A DNA stretch of 27,201 bases from JAPLDB01 sp038230515. GTDB lineage: Bacteria; Bacteroidota; Bacteroidia; AKYH767-A; 2013-40CM-41-45. The stretch is taken from contig JBBRND010000044.1 in the NCBI GenBank assembly GCA_038230515.1, positions 1 to 27,201 of the forward strand, written 5' to 3'. Of this stretch, positions 24,944 to 27,201 are shown piece after piece. A program made the translations under genes and the position numbers. The notes under the pieces are model-generated. The model saw only the letters and a program-made list of their open reading frames with translations. It had not been told where the DNA came from and ran no database searches. Numbering within the stretch: the stretch's first letter is position 1; each line of letters starts with the position of its first letter.

Positions 24944-26344
24944 TTAAACTTCCCACACACTATGCCTCTCCGGTATTTCTATATTCTTAAATCCATGTTC
25001 GGCTAATTTTATTTTCCAATCCTGCTGCACTTGCAATTCGCCATGTACTAAAAACATTTTCTTTATTGCTTTCGGATCCTGGCAACTCAGGTATTGAAGC
25101 ATCTCATTGTAATCGGCATGTGCGCTGTACGAATTCATTACTTCCACTTTTGCTTTCACTTCGTATTCGGCACCGTAAATGTGAACGTTTTTATTTCCTG
25201 CAGCCAATTGCCCGCCTAAGCTGCCCGGGGTGCAATAACCTACTATCATGATGGTGTTCCTCGCATCACCAATATTATTTTTGATGTGGTGCTTGATTCG
25301 TCCAGCTTCTGCCATACCGGATGCGGAAATAATGATGCATGGTTCTTTCAGATCGTTTAGTGCTTTTGATTCGTTTGCATCGCGTATGTATTTCAATCCA
25401 CCGAAACCAAAAGGATCGGGATCAGTTTCCATCACATGAAGAATTTCTTTGTTGAAACTTTCAGGATGGGCACGCATAATTTCCGTGGCGTTGATTGACA
25501 ACGGTGAATCAACATACACATTGATTTTGGGCAGTGCCCGTTTGTTGTAGAGGTTGTTTAAAATGTAAACGATCTCCTGCGTGCGTCCCAGACTGAACGC
25601 AGGAATAATTACTTTTCCCTTTCGGGTAATGCAGGTATCGAAGATGACATCGAATAATCTTTTCTCTGATTCTTCTGCTGAAGGATGCAACCTGTTACCG
25701 TACGTTGATTCACAAAGAATAATTTCTGCCTGAGGGAATGGCTGTGGCGGAATAAGAATACGGTCATTCGGTCTGCCGATGTCAGCAGAGAAAAATATTT
25801 TCTTAATTCCTGAAGTTGATTTTACAGAAAGATTGATTGCCGCGCTTCCGAGTATGTGTCCTGAATCGGTGTAATGAAATTCTACTTCGTCATTCACTTT
25901 GAATTTCTCTCCGTACGAAACGGTTTGCATCAGTTCAATGGTTTTGTCCACATCGCGCTGATCGTATAAAGGTTTGATAAGAGGAAGACCTTTTTTCACT
26001 CTTCCTTTATTTATAAATTTCAAATCGCTTTCCTGAATGTGTGCAGTATCAGCCAGCATTACTACGCATAAATCTTTGGTGGCGGGAGTGCAATAAATTT
26101 TTCCGCGGAAACCCTGCTTCACTAAATAGGGAATATCTCCTGAGTGATCTATGTGTGCGTGCGAGAGAATGAGCGCATCTACTTTGCCTGCATCAAAGCC
26201 GAGGTTGCGGTTAAGGTCATCCGTTTCTTTTCCCATTCCCTGGAAAAAGCCGCAGTCGAGAAGAATATTTTTTCCGCTGTCGGTAGTGAGCAAATGTTTG
26301 CTGCCTGTTACAGTTTGTGCAGCCCCGTGAAACGTGATTTTCAT
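24944..26344 (-). CDS. Metallo-beta-lactamase fold hydrolase with beta-CASP/RNA-specificity domain
   Basis: Cytosolic nuclease-type hydrolase (466 aa) of the CPSF73/RNase J-like MBL superfamily. Metal-binding motif SHAHIDHSGD at about 61-70 (HxHxDH); another ligand is His in DSGHILGSA (about 155-165). A beta-CASP insert spans roughly 230-370 (IIPAFSLGRTQEIVYILNNL, IIISASGMAEAGRIKHH). The C-terminal RNA-metabolising MBL domain ends with NSYSAHADYNEML and FLVHGE, giving the motif B/C His residues. Bacterial members are usually predicted RNases, but few have been tested. It is first in the run that continues into ccmB (6-bp gap), so it is probably co-transcribed with it. The repeat array at 26441-27031 lies just upstream. 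Confidence 0.93.
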   Translation of the reverse strand: MKITFHGAAQTVTGSKHLLTTDSGKNILLDCGFFQGMGKETDDLNRNLGFDAGKVDALILSHAHIDHSGDIPYLVKQGFRGKIYCTPATKDLCVVMLADTAHIQESDLKFINKGRVKKGLPLIKPLYDQRDVDKTIELMQTVSYGEKFKVNDEVEFHYTDSGHILGSAAINLSVKSTSGIKKIFFSADIGRPNDRILIPPQPFPQAEIILCESTYGNRLHPSAEESEKRLFDVIFDTCITRKGKVIIPAFSLGRTQEIVYILNNLYNKRALPKINVYVDSPLSINATEIMRAHPESFNKEILHVMETDPDPFGFGGLKYIRDANESKALNDLKEPCIIISASGMAEAGRIKHHIKNNIGDARNTIMIVGYCTPGSLGGQLAAGNKNVHIYGAEYEVKAKVEVMNSYSAHADYNEMLQYLSCQDPKAIKKMFLVHGELQVQQDWKIKLAEHGFKNIEIPERHSVWEV

Positions 26345-26440
26345 TTAGAATAATTTTGACGAAAGTAGTAATTGGTTGATTGAGTTGATTAAGTTAATTG
26401 GTTGATTAGTGAGTTTAAAATAAACTATGTCACTTTTTCT

Positions 26441-27031
26441 TTTTTTTATCGCGCTTTTGTAAACATCAAGAGTGGTTTTCGCAATGCGCACAGCACGATC
26501 TGCAATCTCCATCGTGCAGTGTACAATATGCATCGTGCGTTTCTAAATGTCCGGAGCACTATTCACATTCTTCATCGTACTATTTGTATTTACAAGAGCA
26601 CTATTTATACTATAAATAGGACTGTGTTACTATCCGTAGTACTTTGGAGAATAGAAAAAGTGCGCCCGACAATGCAACTTGTGCTCTGCCCGACAGAAAT
26701 AGTACTCAGAACAATAAAAATAGCACTATTTCAAAACCCCAAAGCACTATTCTTGCCATTTCTAGCTGCCGTTGCAGAATGCTTCACTGCCGTTATCAAA
26801 CTAGTTTCTGCCGTTGCAGAATGGCTTGCTGCCGTTATCAAATTAGTTTCTGGCGTTAAAGAATTACCAGCTGCCGTTGGTCAGTCATTTTCTAACGGTA
26901 TAAAACTTCCGACTGCCGTTAGTAAATCATTTTGCAACAGTGAGCAGTCATTCTCTTCCGTTAGTGAGCCATTCTGCAACGGCAGAAAGTCATTCTATAA
27001 CGGTATAAAGTCGTTTTATTCCCGCCAAAAC
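26441..27031. repeat. 28-unit, 21-bp-phased array of diverged motifs
   Basis: Short cores recur at exact 21-bp steps from 26450 to 27017 without a single indel. Units 1-15 (to about 26755) have cores such as CGTGCA, AGCACT, CGTACT, GTGCTC and GCACTA, alternating between a motif and its complement. Units 16-28 have GCCGTT or, at the same place, AACGG. Two units contain a perfect dyad with 4-nt centre in opposite orientations: TTCTGCCGTTGCAGAA (26806-26821) and its exact complement TTCTGCAACGGCAGAA (26972-26987). A 216-codon open frame (TTG start at 26402) runs through it as seven-residue repeats, but a period of 21 keeps one frame open easily, a second frame is also open for 71 codons, and inverted units make sense only as DNA. 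I call it non-coding. Confidence 0.85.
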
Positions 27032-27103
27032 CTTAAAATTTCAATAAATTAAATGAAACCTAACTCCGAAGATTCTATGTTAAGAACCAAGCAGAATTAT
27101 ATT

Positions 27104-27112
27104 TATTTTTGC
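27104..27112 (+). promoter_or_regulatory. Probable -7 element near the right edge
   Basis: TATTTTTG followed by C matches TAnnTTTG. There is no TTG at the ideal -33 place (AAG, with TTA 2 bp away). Transcription would start near 27118 and reach a hairpin terminator about 35-50 nt later. Confidence 0.45.
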
Positions 27113-27146
27113 GTCTCAAATTTAGAATGACTTTAAGTCAGTTCGC

Positions 27147-27177
27147 AAGAGTCCGCTAAGGCGGGCTCTTTCTTTTT
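27147..27177 (+). terminator. Intrinsic terminator hairpin
   Basis: AAGAGTCCGC (27147-27156), loop TAAG, GCGGGCTCTT (27161-27170), a 10-bp stem with one T-G wobble, followed by TCTTTTTCT. With the promoter-like box at 27104 it would define a very short transcript or a leader attenuator for a gene beyond the window. Confidence 0.8.
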
Positions 27178-27201
27178 CTGGGTTTGATAGTTTGGATTGA
27201 A

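Noticed and set aside
26441..27031. CRISPR or integron attC array
   Set aside because: There is no constant repeat with variable spacers, no integrase gene, and the 21-bp unit is too short for attC sites.

Overview
The window looks like chromosomal DNA of a member of the Bacteroidota. Several intergenic regions carry the Bacteroidota sigma-A promoter pattern (TTG, 19 bp, TAnnTTTG), perfect in the divergent pair at 16538-16656. The E1 alpha and beta subunits of a 2-oxo acid dehydrogenase are fused. Lipoproteins have Bacteroidota-style signal peptides, and the REP-like palindromes near 24.2 kb are of a kind common in this phylum. No species can be named from the sequence alone. Most genes are housekeeping or envelope genes; I see no intact mobile element, CRISPR array, rRNA or tRNA.

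Layout: (1) 1-154, seven copies of a 22-bp tandem repeat running off the left edge. (2) 399-1742, purB on the minus strand. (3) 2018-8088, a three-gene RND efflux operon (outer-membrane factor, lipoprotein adaptor, permease). (4) 8089-9020, a gene-poor gap holding a decayed chloride-channel (ClC) gene with several frameshifts. (5) 9021-11633, clpB. (6) 15376-11814, a minus-strand run of LtaS-like phosphoglycerol transferase, DAGK/YegS-type lipid kinase, DgkA-type kinase and SUI1/YciH protein, plausibly a lipid-headgroup and diacylglycerol turnover module. (7) 15.5-16.9 kb, two related small lipoproteins around an EGF-like lipoprotein, with clear promoters and terminators. (8) 17063-17185, a 40-residue FeoB-associated-type Cys-rich membrane peptide. 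(9) 17261-19276, the fused 2-oxo acid dehydrogenase E1. (10) 26344-19580, a long minus-strand run of beta-CASP metallo-hydrolase, ccmB, ccmC, ccmD-like, ccmE, ccmF and a DUF2520 Rossmann protein: cytochrome c maturation System I without a local ccmA, ccmG or ccmH. CcmE has a CxxxY rather than HxxxY heme-binding motif.

The most unusual element is at 26441-27031: 28 units in an unbroken 21-bp register. The sequences diverge strongly, but each unit has a short core at the same place, and some cores are exact reverse complements of others. The first half is built on GCAC/GTGC/GTAC cores and the second on GCCGTT/AACGG cores. It forms a long open frame, which I interpret as a by-product of the period of 21. 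With the 22-bp array at the left edge, this suggests a genome-specific class of helically phased repeat arrays of unknown function.
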